A DNA stretch of 64,000 nucleotides from the NCBI RefSeq assembly GCF_902833045.1, contig NZ_CADFDU010000001.1:434001-498000 (forward strand), given 5' to 3'. The notes below the pieces were generated by a model. It saw nothing but the letters and a program-made list of their open reading frames with translations, had not been told where the DNA came from and ran no database searches. A program made the translations under genes and the position numbers. Each line of letters opens with the position of its first letter. The first letter of the stretch is position 1. Shown here one piece after another: positions 1 through 8,022 of the stretch. The DNA comes from Burkholderia sp. BCC0322. Lineage in GTDB: Bacteria; Pseudomonadota; Gammaproteobacteria; Burkholderiales; Burkholderiaceae.

Positions 1-819
1 AGAGCCCACATTCGTTGTGATGTCGGAGTTGATTGGCCTGATCCACGCGCACCCGGTCGATCACCTCGCGACCGCATTTTGGCCACGACGTGGTACAGAT
101 CGAAGACGATTTCCGCTTGCGGGCAGTGTTCGTTGATCTCCGGCTCACAGGCCGTGGTCATGTCGATCGCGACCGCTTCGATGCGTTCGGCACCGCCTTC
201 AGGCAACTGTTCGAAGAAGGTTCGAGCCGTTTCGCGCGAGCGTCCGGGGCCGATCCAGAGCACCTGGTGGCTGATCGGATCGACGACCACTGTCGCATAG
301 CGATGGCCCTTGTGAAGGGCAAATTCGTCCATCGCCAGATAGCGCACTTGCGTCCAGTGGAGTTGCACAATACTGGTTTGCAGACTCGCTTTGTCGATGG
401 ATATGACCGTGTGCCAGTTCAAGTCGTAGCACGCTGCCACGGCTTGCACACTGGTCGACTTCAGCAGCACTTCGTAAGCCTTGGCAAACTGGGCCGTGAC
501 TCGCGGGTAGCGCTCCTGTCAGTCCAGTTTCTCGAGCCGAGGGCCGCCGCAGTGTTCACACCAGACCCGCCGGCGCGGAACGCGCAGTACCACTCGATAC
601 TCGAACAGCGGCAAATCCCGCCCCCGTCGGATCGTCGTCTCATGAATGTACTGGCAGCGCTTGCCGCACTGTTCGCAGTACATCCGCCTTGCTGACCGGC
701 TTGAGATCCAGCGATAGCGTTCGGCTGCTCTCTGACGGCCACTCCACCCGTTCAACACGGTAGCCCGTCCAGCAGCTCAGCGCCTGCAGTGCTTTGCGAT
801 CCAGCAATTTGGCATCCAA
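1..819 (-). pseudogene. ISL3-family transposase, broken and truncated by the window edge
   Basis: Read leftward, the sequence encodes an ISL3-type transposase. A zinc-ribbon-like N-terminus (CEQCGKRC ... VWCEHCGG) precedes RDLPLFEYRVVL, then the catalytic region with YLAMDEFALHKGH, VLWIGPGRSRETA and AVAIDMT. It is disabled twice. The first ~45 codons (from a TTG near 819, ending DLKPVSKAD) are in a different frame from the zinc ribbon, so there is a frameshift near 690. An in-frame TGA at about 519-521 also interrupts the protein just after LEKLD, where relatives carry Trp. After the stop the reading frame continues cleanly to position 1. The C-terminus lies outside the window. The lower GC than the surroundings fits a mobile origin. 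Confidence 0.85.
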
Positions 820-881
820 CGCCCGTTTCTAGCAGCATCAGATTACCAATTGCCTCGAAAACGTCCACGGCTTTCCACGAT

Positions 882-898
882 GAACCCAAAAAATACCC
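882..898. repeat. Candidate terminal inverted repeat of the ISL3-like element
   Basis: GGGTATTTTTTGGGTTC (minus strand) lies about 60 bp outside the transposase start. A G-rich start of this kind is plausible for an ISL3-type end. The other end is outside the window, so the pairing cannot be tested here. Confidence 0.25.
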
Positions 899-969
899 GT
901 CTGGTTTTCGGTTGTAAGGTCATCGGTCTGAAACCCATACTTGAACCATATCCAAGTGAGGAACAGTCC

Positions 970-1743
970 ATGAAATTTGCCCAACTCCATCAACAAAACG
1001 AACCGCTGCTGCTTGCCAATGTCTGGGATGCCACCAGTGCTCGTGCGGCAGAAGCCGCCGGCTACGCGGCGCTCGGAACCTCCAGTGCAGCTATTGCCGA
1101 TTTGTTGGGCTATGCCGACGGAGAAGGGGTCAGTTTTCCGGAATTGAAGGCACTGGTCGCTCGTTTGCGATCCGTATCCGATCTGCCGCTGACCGTTGAT
1201 GTCGAGGCTGGCTATGGCGCGACTCCCGAGGCCGTGGTAGCCAATCTCCGCGAACTGGCCGCTCTGGGCGTGGCCGGTGTCAATCTGGAGGACAGCATGG
1301 TGCGTGAGGGGCAGCGTACCCTTGTGGACGCAGATACCTTCTCGCGGCGTCTGCACGATATCGATACGGGCTTGCTAGCATCCGGAGTCAAGCTGTTTCT
1401 CAACGTGCGCACCGATACCTTCCTGATGGGCGTCGCCCATGCACGTGAAGAAACCCTTGCCCGCGGTCGGCGCTATGCGGAAAACGGGGCAAATGGTCTC
1501 TTTGTGCCCTGCGTAACCGATGAAGCGGATATCGCCGCGATCGTCGACGGTATTTCACTTCCGTTGAACGTGATGTGCATGCCGAATTTGCCGTCGTTCG
1601 AGCGATTGGCTGCACTGGGCGTCAAGCGCGTCAGCATGGGCAATTTCTTGCACCAACATGCGCTCCAAGTATTACAGAAACTTTTCATCGACGTGCGAGC
1701 AAGCCAGTCTTTCAAGCCGGTATTCGATCATGCAAGTCACTGA
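970..1743 (+). CDS. Isocitrate lyase/PEP mutase family protein
   Basis: 257 aa TIM-barrel enzyme of the isocitrate lyase/PEP mutase superfamily, which makes or breaks C-C or P-C bonds next to a carboxylate. Visible motifs are LLANVWDATSARAAEAAG at the N-terminus, the metal/substrate region DVEAGYG, GVNLEDS, and LNVRTDTFL. The KRCGH catalytic loop of true isocitrate and methylisocitrate lyases is missing, so a phosphonomutase- or oxaloacetate-decarboxylase-like activity is more likely; the substrate is unknown. The ATG at 970 follows an AGTGAGG ribosome site. Its 3' end overlaps ada by 14 bp, implying translational coupling. GC content is lower than in the rest of the window. Confidence 0.85.
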   Translation: MKFAQLHQQNEPLLLANVWDATSARAAEAAGYAALGTSSAAIADLLGYADGEGVSFPELKALVARLRSVSDLPLTVDVEAGYGATPEAVVANLRELAALGVAGVNLEDSMVREGQRTLVDADTFSRRLHDIDTGLLASGVKLFLNVRTDTFLMGVAHAREETLARGRRYAENGANGLFVPCVTDEADIAAIVDGISLPLNVMCMPNLPSFERLAALGVKRVSMGNFLHQHALQVLQKLFIDVRASQSFKPVFDHASH

Positions 1744-2776
1744 CACTCGGCAGATCGATACTTATTACCGTGCGCTGGTTGAGCGCGCGGCGGACCATGT
1801 CGGCATCTTCTACGTTGGGGTGAAGACCACTGGTGTGTTTTGTATTGCGACATGCCGGGCGCGCAAGCCAAAACGCGAGAACGTCGTGTTCTATACAGAG
1901 CTCAAGGAAACACTCGACGCCGGTTATCGACCCTGCAAGGTATGCAAGCCGACCGAGAACGCTAACACTGCGCCACCCGAGGTGGCGGAGGCCATCGACT
2001 GGGTGCGCACCCATCCTAAGGAGCGCCTGAGTGATTATCTCCTCAGGCAACGCGGTCTTAGTCCGGAGCGTATTCGTCGCTGGTTCCAGCAGCACTACGG
2101 GATGAGTTTCCAAGCGTTCCAGCGTTCGCTGCGGATCAATACGGCGCTGGAGGAACTGAAGGCCGGTCGGAGTACCACCGAGGTCGCGTTAGACAGTGGA
2201 TACGACTCGCTCAGCGGATTCGGCTACACCTGCAGGAAACTGACGGGGCGCGCGCCGACCGAGGCGACGAATGTCATCCTCATCCATCGCTTCACCACGC
2301 CCTTGGGACCGATGTTCGTGTGCGCCAGTGAGCAGGGCGTATGTCTGCTGGAGTTCGTTGATCGGCGGATGCTGGAAACCGAATTCAAGGATCTCCAACG
2401 ACTCTTGCGGGCACGCATCCTAGCTGGGGAAAATGCTCACACGCGCCAAGCCGAGCGCGAAATCGGCGAATACTTTGCCGGCACGCGCAAACAGTTTGAT
2501 CTGACACTAGACACGCCCGGGAGCCCATTCCAGCAATCGGTATGGCAAGCGTTGCAGGCCGTCCCCTATGGAAGTACGGCCAGTTACGGTGAGCAGGCGG
2601 AGAAACTCGGCAAACCCTTGGCAGTGAGGGCAGTAGCGGGCGCCAATGGGGCTAATCGAGTCTCGATTGTCATACCGTGTCACCGAGTGCTGGGGAAGGA
2701 TGGGACGCTAACAGGTTATGGCGGTGGCCTAGCTCGTAAGCAATGGCTTCTGGATCACGAGAAGCGCCATGCATAA
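1730..2776 (+). CDS. ada: Bifunctional DNA-alkylation sensor/repair protein Ada
   Basis: 348 aa, close to the E. coli length. It transfers methyl groups from methylphosphotriesters and O6-methylguanine to its own cysteines and, once methylated, activates the adaptive response. The N-terminal zinc/acceptor cysteines are at residues 38, 42, 69 and 72, the same numbering as E. coli Ada. An AraC-type helix-turn-helix follows (ERIRRWFQQHYGMSF, about 125-185). The C-terminal methyltransferase domain has IPCHRV with the acceptor Cys at about 317. The ATG at 1730 lies inside the preceding gene, so the two are probably co-translated. All key residues are present and I expect a working protein. Its GC is lower than that of flanking chromosomal genes. 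Confidence 0.95.
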   Translation: MQVTDTRQIDTYYRALVERAADHVGIFYVGVKTTGVFCIATCRARKPKRENVVFYTELKETLDAGYRPCKVCKPTENANTAPPEVAEAIDWVRTHPKERLSDYLLRQRGLSPERIRRWFQQHYGMSFQAFQRSLRINTALEELKAGRSTTEVALDSGYDSLSGFGYTCRKLTGRAPTEATNVILIHRFTTPLGPMFVCASEQGVCLLEFVDRRMLETEFKDLQRLLRARILAGENAHTRQAEREIGEYFAGTRKQFDLTLDTPGSPFQQSVWQALQAVPYGSTASYGEQAEKLGKPLAVRAVAGANGANRVSIVIPCHRVLGKDGTLTGYGGGLARKQWLLDHEKRHA

Positions 2777-2835
2777 ATGAATGATTTTCTGTTGGTCGAC
2801 TTTGGAGCGGTCGGCCTTTTTTAATGTCGATGGCG

Positions 2836-3117
2836 CTAGATCACGGTATCGCTAGCAAAAATTTCCGTGCCCTCGTAGGACGTACCCTCCGTAGCTCTGT
2901 ACAGTCGAGCCCCCTCGCCTGCCTCAAGCGAAACGACGTAGCGAATTACGTCGTCAACGTATCCTTCCAACACTAGATGTGTAACCGTCTTATTAGTCTG
3001 CGGAGTGGCGCCGCGATCTTCCGTTGTGATAGTCGGCGAATTGGCCGCGGCCAGATGCGGGTCGAGCTTGGCATCGCGATCCCCGACAGCCCCAGGCGGG
3101 TCAATTCCGGGTGAACA
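2836..3117 (-). pseudogene. Start-less gene remnant, unknown function
   Basis: A 93-codon open frame ends at a TAG at 2836-2838 and reads coherently (THLVLEGYVDDVIRYVVSLE ... TSYEGTEIFASDTVI). It runs into an in-frame stop at 3118-3120 with no ATG, GTG or TTG start, so it looks like the 3' part of a larger gene cut off upstream. I do not recognise the family. It sits next to the acquired ada block. Confidence 0.35.
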
Positions 3118-3178
3118 TCAACGAGAGCGCCGCCCGCGGCCCGAACCAATCAGCCGATGCAGGACGCCGGCAGCCTGA

Positions 3179-3466
3179 TCACATGTCGAGGACCGAAGCT
3201 CCGCTCACCTTTCCGTCGATGATGTCCTTTCCCTGCTGCCCGGCGGCACGCCTTGCCATTCCAAAGTCGGAGAATGCATGCGGTTGGCCCAGCCTGAAAA
3301 CACGGCTTGCGGTGGAGGTTGCGATCGCGCCCGGGCGACATATCCGTACCGCGATGTCATACCCTTCGGCGTAACGGGAATGTCCGTCAAAGCGACTGAA
3401 TGTGCGGGCGAAGACGAGGGGATGAAGTTCGTACCCCTTGTAGAAAATATGCAGGTGTGTCGACAC
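3179..3466 (-). CDS. Small hypothetical protein
   Basis: 95 aa. Start chosen at the GTG at 3466 because a GGAG ribosome site lies 8 bases upstream; an alternative GTG at 3475 lacks one. The sequence begins STHLHIFYKGYELHPLVFAR and contains RFDGHSRYAEGYDIAVRICR, an Arg/Tyr-rich pattern with no membrane segment or signal peptide. It belongs to a run of small minus-strand genes (3179-4683) whose spacing suggests individual promoters. No domain that I can name. Coding character is supported by the balanced composition compared with antisense frames. Confidence 0.6.
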   Translation of the reverse strand: MSTHLHIFYKGYELHPLVFARTFSRFDGHSRYAEGYDIAVRICRPGAIATSTASRVFRLGQPHAFSDFGMARRAAGQQGKDIIDGKVSGASVLDM

Positions 3467-3515
3467 GTTGGTCACTCCACAGGGGACGACTCGCTATACT
3501 CTCGAACGAGGTTTC

Positions 3516-3788
3516 TCATTTCCGCTGCCGCAGCCGGCTCAGCAACTCGAGCACCATCGTGTCGGCGTCGTTGTTGATCATTTCCGCTCGCAACAGCAGG
3601 CCGCCAACACGAACGGTTGCATCCCAACTATCTTCCGTCATGACCTGATGGTTGCGTGCAAGCTGCTCGGCAAGTGTCAGGAGCGCCGCCATTCTTGGCG
3701 ACTCGCCGGAAGTCCGGCGTTCCTCTCTTCCGGCAATTAGCCGGAACAGACCCAGGACCGACTCGGCGGTAACGGAAGGGATAGTCAT
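3516..3788 (-). CDS. Small hypothetical protein, mostly helical
   Basis: 90 aa from the ATG at 3788 (MTIPSVTAESVLGLFRLIAG ... LELLSRLRQRK). A longer form starting at a GTG at 3833 is possible but the extra residues look non-coding. It is predicted helical and soluble, ends with basic residues, and contains TEDSWDATVRVGGLLLRAEM. No recognised domain. It lies between two other small hypotheticals on the same strand. Confidence 0.5.
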   Translation of the reverse strand: MTIPSVTAESVLGLFRLIAGREERRTSGESPRMAALLTLAEQLARNHQVMTEDSWDATVRVGGLLLRAEMINNDADTMVLELLSRLRQRK

Positions 3789-3851
3789 TCGAACTTTATA
3801 CGCTCTTTCGATCCGCCCCGCCCATATATTCACGCCGGCCCCAGAACCTGC

Positions 3852-4049
3852 CTAGTACCGCCTCGCATACCCCTCGCGATACAGCGACGCGCCGATCGAC
3901 GTCAGCAGTGTGACCTCATCCTCGCTCAATCGACTCCATGCCTCCGCCAACCAGCCGGCGAACTCGGCGCAAGCATGGTCCAGATCGGCGGCAGCCCTTC
4001 CCTGTGCGTTCATCCGCTCGAAGATTGTCATCACGTCATGGGGTGTCAT
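3852..4049 (-). CDS. Small hypothetical protein
   Basis: 65 aa, acidic and helical (MTPHDVMTIFERMNAQGRAA ... GASLYREGYARRY). AAGGAA lies 6 bases before the ATG at 4049, which decides the start. A longer upstream extension in the same frame has an Arg-rich, shadow-like composition and was discarded. No recognised domain. Confidence 0.6.
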   Translation of the reverse strand: MTPHDVMTIFERMNAQGRAAADLDHACAEFAGWLAEAWSRLSEDEVTLLTSIGASLYREGYARRY

Positions 4050-4150
4050 GGTCGGTTCCTTGCAGCAGCATTGTGCAACGCCCGCGCGACGCGCTGACGA
4101 ACGTCGTGTTATCGATCGAGGCTGCGTAACGACCGAGCCGCGAGGCTGGT

Positions 4151-4399
4151 TCAATCGATTCCCTGCGTCTTTTCGTACCCCTGGATTTTTTCTTCGAGCA
4201 AAGCGCGCGCGAGCGACCGAGCGGCGTCGCGCGCTTCCACGTTCGTCGCAAAATCCCCTTCGGTATCGTGTTGTTCGGAGAAGCCTGGATCCTCTCCGAT
4301 GCGGTGCAAGTGGACGATGCCGCGATAGCGCCCAGACACGGTCTTCATCACACGAAGGCGCGCCACGTGCGTATGGGTCGTACACACTTCGTCATCCAT
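4151..4399 (-). CDS. Small hypothetical protein
   Basis: 82 aa, starting MDDEVCTTHTHVARLRVMKT. The ATG at 4399 is preceded by AAGGAAGG with good spacing. The N-terminal half looks like two beta strands and the C-terminal half is a charged helix (DAARSLARALLEEKIQGYEK). The pattern of short beta strands followed by a helix with DTEGDF resembles small uncharacterised soluble proteins of Burkholderia. I cannot name the family. Confidence 0.6.
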   Translation of the reverse strand: MDDEVCTTHTHVARLRVMKTVSGRYRGIVHLHRIGEDPGFSEQHDTEGDFATNVEARDAARSLARALLEEKIQGYEKTQGID

Positions 4400-4527
4400 G
4401 ATGCCTTCCTTGCCAAGACACTTGGTGAGACAACGACATAGCCGACTTCACCCGCCCGTCGGCGTCCGTGAGCGTGGTTCCCGGAAAACTTCGGCAAGGC
4501 GGCGTTATCGCCGCCCGCGCGGAGATG

Positions 4528-4683
4528 TCAATGTTTGCGATGCATCCACCCCAAGTGATGGGAATCCAACCATTGAACGACGTGCATACCTGGATGTTCG
4601 CTCTGGAAACGACGCGCCAACGCGACTGCAACCACCGCGATCACCGCAAGACCAACCACCCATCCAATCATCGACTGAGTCAT
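4528..4683 (-). CDS. Small single-pass membrane protein
   Basis: 51 aa. A strong AAGGAGG ribosome site 6 bases upstream fixes the ATG at 4683. Residues 5-22 (MIGWVVGLAVIAVVAVALAR) form one transmembrane helix followed by a short cytosolic or periplasmic His/Trp-containing tail (HVVQWLDSHHLGWMHRKH). Function unknown. Confidence 0.6.
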   Translation of the reverse strand: MTQSMIGWVVGLAVIAVVAVALARRFQSEHPGMHVVQWLDSHHLGWMHRKH

Positions 4684-5535
4684 GACAGCCTCCTTGTGGA
4701 ATGCAGCCATGACTGAATTCTAGGCGTCTTGCAGGAAGGATTCCGAAGTCCTGCGTCATGCCGCGCAGACGAACCGCCTTCCCAATCATGGGGACGGTAC
4801 GCTCGCCCTCTACCTGATCGGTAGCGCCCCATATCCAAGGTTCACGAACAACCGCTCGTTGCGTGCGAGCGGGTGCGAAATACACGCTTTCTTGTGGACA
4901 ATCGGACGAAGGGGAGCGAAACAGAAAATGCCCGCTCATCAAGCAGGCGTTTGAAGAGATGGGGTGGGAACATGCGGCGGAACCACGTCCAAGCCGGTAA
5001 GCCTCGCCCCCTGTTTTCTTTCGCCGAACATAGGCTGGCTACGACGTGAGAGCAGCCCCGCAATTTTGCAAACCCGCGACGTGTGTACCCGACCCTATCC
5101 CGCCGCACCGGCCTCGATCGATGTGACGTCAGGCAGCGGGTCTTCAGTGCGTCCTCCGGACGTCGCCCGAGATATCGCTAGCCGCTCGGCTGATTCGAAG
5201 CGCACCCCGAAGGAGCTTCTGCGCGCTTTCCGAGCCCGTCAGCCGGCTCAGTGTATTGCGATGAAAATGGCGCGGCCGCGCGAATGTTTGCATATCGATA
5301 TGCAACGCAGCCGCGAAGCGGCGCGCCGAGGCGATCGGCGCGTCGCTCTCACGCTCCGCTCTGATCCCGGATATGACGGGCGTGACCACTTCTATCCGTG
5401 CGCGATGTACGCGACGGCGAAGCGATGGCCGATCCCTGCGGTAGGTGCCAGGTCGGAACTTGCGCTGTCGCGACACCCGGTGGCGCCCGGCGGCATGCTG
5501 ACCGCGATGGTGATGCGGGATTTCGGACGCCGCGT
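4684..5535. other. Gene-poor stretch
   Basis: About 850 bp with no open frame that I trust on either strand; the frames that stay open are Arg/Pro/Ser-rich in the way expected of non-coding GC-rich DNA. The stretch contains the ribosome site of the small membrane protein at its left end and the perfect palindrome at 5288-5305. Confidence 0.5.
5288..5305. promoter_or_regulatory. Perfect 18-bp palindrome, candidate regulator-binding site
   Basis: TTGCATATCGATATGCAA is identical to its reverse complement. Its size, AT-rich arms and symmetry resemble operators of MarR- or TetR-type dimers. No credible gene starts immediately beside it on either strand, so its target is unclear. Confidence 0.5.
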
Positions 5536-5979
5536 CTAGAGGATTCGGTTCCATGAACCGCTTTCCGATTTCTCTGGCTCGACGAATGCCCAGATCGAGC
5601 GGCAGCAGGTGCAGCGACAGTACATGACCGAACCCGCTGAATCGTGGCCTTCGGAAGCAAAATGAGGTTGAGGAATGATTTCGGAGAGGACGCCGCTTGC
5701 GACGGCTGCGTCACGACGACGGGTGTATTGCTGATATTCCTGACGCGACGCGAACGCTTTGGGCTTGCCGACACCGAGACAGTGTAGGCAAGCCGGAAGC
5801 AGGCGCGCGATCGCGCCGTTGCTTTGCGCTTCACTCCCTCGCATGAGTTTCAGCCATTCACCGCGTGGGACTTGTGCATCCACACGCGCTCTTTCGCCGT
5901 CAAGCCACGCGCGTACCTGATGCAGGGCGATCTCTCGTTCGCGATAGCGGCGGAGCATGTTCTGAATATCCTGGTCCAT
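5536..5979 (-). CDS. Hypothetical protein with C-terminal Cys cluster
   Basis: 147 aa. The N-terminal part is helical and charged (MDQDIQNMLRRYREREIALH). The C-terminal part carries cysteines at LPACLHCLG and YCRCTCCRSIWAFVEP, a spacing that could bind zinc in a small treble-clef or ribbon fold. No catalytic motif is visible. It is not obviously in an operon; the next gene rightward is the TetR regulator on the same strand 242 bp away. Family not recognised. Confidence 0.6.
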   Translation of the reverse strand: MDQDIQNMLRRYREREIALHQVRAWLDGERARVDAQVPRGEWLKLMRGSEAQSNGAIARLLPACLHCLGVGKPKAFASRQEYQQYTRRRDAAVASGVLSEIIPQPHFASEGHDSAGSVMYCRCTCCRSIWAFVEPEKSESGSWNRIL

Positions 5980-6221
5980 TGCGGTGCGTACCTGATTTTC
6001 GATGAACGTTGTCCGGCAGAAACACGGTGAGGGACGCGATTCCGTGTGCGCGAATATTCCCGGTGGTGGCGACGTGCCGCGAGAGGCGATGCCTCGAGGT
6101 CCGGAAGCACTTGAATTGCGCTTCCTTCCGGTGTGCTCAAACCGGAGGGTGACAACGATTCAGCGTTCCCGACTGCGTCCGCGTCGCGATCGGAGCGCCG
6201 CGTCCCGTCAGTCGTGCCGCG

Positions 6222-6827
6222 TCACGCCGCGTCGCGCACCGCCATCGCGAGCGGCAGCATCGCCGGCCCGATGGAGGCGAGCAGCCGCTCTTTCGATACC
6301 CCGTCGCGGGATTGCACTGAAATGCCGTGCAACTGCGTCGCGTAGAAATCGGCCAGCGCCTTGATGTCGGTGCCCCGCGCGAGTTGCCCCTGTTCGGCCG
6401 CGAGCTGCAGGCGCTCGACGATCGAGTGTGTGCGTGCGCGCCGATGGGCGGCCAGCCATTCCATCACCCCTTCGTTTTCGGCGGAGTAGTTGGTGGCGGC
6501 GGAGACCACCATGCAGCCGTGCGGCTGGCCGCGCCGGGTATAGGCGGCGACGGCGTCGCGCAGCATCCGTTCGACGGCTGCGCGGACATCGCTTTCCTCG
6601 ACGAGCGCGCGATCGGCGAAGCCGCCTTCGCCTTGCTCGTAGAGCGCCACGGCCTCCTGGAACAATGCTTCCTTGCTGCCGAAGGCGGCATAGATGCGCG
6701 CTGACGCGATGCCCATCGCTTCGACCAGGTCGGACATCGACGTGCCTTCGTAGCCGTGTCGCCAGAACGCCAGCATCGCGCGTTTCAGCGCCGTGTCGCG
6801 ATCAAATTCTCTCGGTCGTCCCGCCAT
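6222..6827 (-). CDS. TetR/AcrR-family transcriptional repressor
   Basis: 201 aa from the ATG at 6827 (MAGRPREFDRDTALKRAMLA). The N-terminal helix-turn-helix (about residues 10-55, with HGYEGTSMSDLVEAMGIA and YAAFGSKEALF) is typical of TetR regulators; the rest is the helical ligand-binding/dimer domain. It is divergent from the isomerase/hydrolase operon at 6938, and the palindrome between the two genes overlaps the operon's likely start site. It most likely represses that operon until a ligand, perhaps the operon's substrate, binds. An in-frame extension upstream of 6827 lacks a ribosome site. Confidence 0.9.
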   Translation of the reverse strand: MAGRPREFDRDTALKRAMLAFWRHGYEGTSMSDLVEAMGIASARIYAAFGSKEALFQEAVALYEQGEGGFADRALVEESDVRAAVERMLRDAVAAYTRRGQPHGCMVVSAATNYSAENEGVMEWLAAHRRARTHSIVERLQLAAEQGQLARGTDIKALADFYATQLHGISVQSRDGVSKERLLASIGPAMLPLAMAVRDAA

Positions 6828-6877
6828 ATCCCTTTCGTCCGTCGTCACATCGTGCACCGATTTTATCGCGCGCCGTG

Positions 6878-6907
6878 TTGACACGTGCCGTACCGCTACC
6901 CTATTCT
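6878..6907 (+). promoter_or_regulatory. Sigma-70-type promoter of the 6938 operon
   Basis: A consensus -35 box TTGACA (6878-6883) and a -10 box TATTCT (6902-6907) are separated by 18 bp and lie about 30 bp before the isomerase start codon. Confidence 0.6.
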
Positions 6908-6922
6908 TTGTCGATCAACAAA
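6907..6922. promoter_or_regulatory. Candidate TetR operator
   Basis: TTTGTCGATCAACAAA is a near-perfect palindrome (one mismatched base pair, centred on GATC) placed immediately after the -10 box, where a repressor would block initiation. Confidence 0.55.
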
Positions 6923-6937
6923 CAATAGGAGTTGATC

Positions 6938-7993
6938 ATGCGTACCCTCAAGGGCCCCAGTCTCCATCTCGCGCAGTTCGCCGACGATGCGGTGCCGTTC
7001 AACAGCTTGCCGAACATCGCGCAATGGGCGGCCGGCGTCGGCTTCAAGGCGTTGCAGATTCCCGCGTGGGAAGGCCGGCTGTTCGACGTGGCGACGGCCG
7101 CGGAAAGCCAGGCCTATTGCGATGACGTGAAGGGGATGTTGGCCGAACACGGGCTGGAGATCAGCGAACTGACCACGCACATCTTCGGGCAACTGGTCGC
7201 CGTGCATCCGGCGTACGACGCCATGTGCGACAACTTCGCGCCCGAGGCCGTGCGTGGCAACCCGAACGCGCGTACCGCGTGGGCGCTGGATCGGCTCAAG
7301 CTGGCCGCGCGGGCTTCCCGACGCCTGGGGCTGACCGACATGGGCACGTTTTCGGGCTCGTTCGCGTGGCCCTACCTGTTTCCGTTCCCGCAACGGCCCG
7401 CCGGCCTGATCGAGGCGGCCTTCGACGAGCTGGCGCGCCGCTGGCGGCCGATTCTCGACGTCTGCGATGAAAACGGCGTCAACCTCTGCTACGAGATCCA
7501 TCCCAGCGAAGACCTGCACGATGGCGTCAGCTTCGAGCGTTTTCATGCGCTGGTCGGCCAGCACGCACGCTGCAAGATACTGTTCGATCCGAGCCATTTC
7601 GTGCTGCAGCAGCTGGACTATCTCGCGTACATCGATATCTACCGCGACCACATTCGCATGTTCCATGTGAAGGATGCCGAGTTTCGGCCTTCGGGCCGAC
7701 AAGGCATTTACGGCGGCTACGGTTCGTGGCTCAAGCGCGCCGGCCGGTTCCGCTCGCTCGGCGACGGTCAGGTCGACTTCAAGGCGATTTTTTCGAAATT
7801 TGCTCAGTACGACTATGCAGGATGGGCCACCCTCGAGTGGGAATGCTGCCTCAAGGACCAGGAGGACGGCGCGCGCGAAGGGGTTGCGTTCATCAACGAC
7901 CACATCATCCGGGTGACGGAGCGCATCTTCGACGACTTCGCCGGTGCCGCGGTCGATCAACGGCAAATCCACGACATGCTCGGCATCGCCTGA
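6938..7993 (+). CDS. Sugar phosphate isomerase/epimerase-family protein
   Basis: 351 aa TIM-barrel protein of the xylose isomerase-like/AP endonuclease 2 fold. The metal-binding pattern is visible in CYEIHPSEDLHDG, FDPSHFVLQ, MFHVKDAEFR and TLEWECCLKD (Glu, Asp, His, Glu ligands). These enzymes act on sugars, inositols or their oxidised forms; the substrate cannot be told. It is the first gene of an operon with two hydrolases (29-bp and 2-bp gaps) and a divergent TetR gene. The ATG at 6938 has the ribosome site AGGAG upstream; an in-frame start two codons earlier is less likely. Confidence 0.88.
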   Translation: MRTLKGPSLHLAQFADDAVPFNSLPNIAQWAAGVGFKALQIPAWEGRLFDVATAAESQAYCDDVKGMLAEHGLEISELTTHIFGQLVAVHPAYDAMCDNFAPEAVRGNPNARTAWALDRLKLAARASRRLGLTDMGTFSGSFAWPYLFPFPQRPAGLIEAAFDELARRWRPILDVCDENGVNLCYEIHPSEDLHDGVSFERFHALVGQHARCKILFDPSHFVLQQLDYLAYIDIYRDHIRMFHVKDAEFRPSGRQGIYGGYGSWLKRAGRFRSLGDGQVDFKAIFSKFAQYDYAGWATLEWECCLKDQEDGAREGVAFINDHIIRVTERIFDDFAGAAVDQRQIHDMLGIA

Positions 7994-8022
7994 GCCGCCC
8001 CCCATTGCGAGGAACCATCAAT

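Noticed and set aside
2786-2823. Terminator after ada
   Set aside because: There is a T run but I could not find a matching stem before it.
4964-5539. Plus-strand frame of 191 codons across the palindrome
   Set aside because: Composition is not protein-like, it has no ribosome site, and it matches no family that I know.
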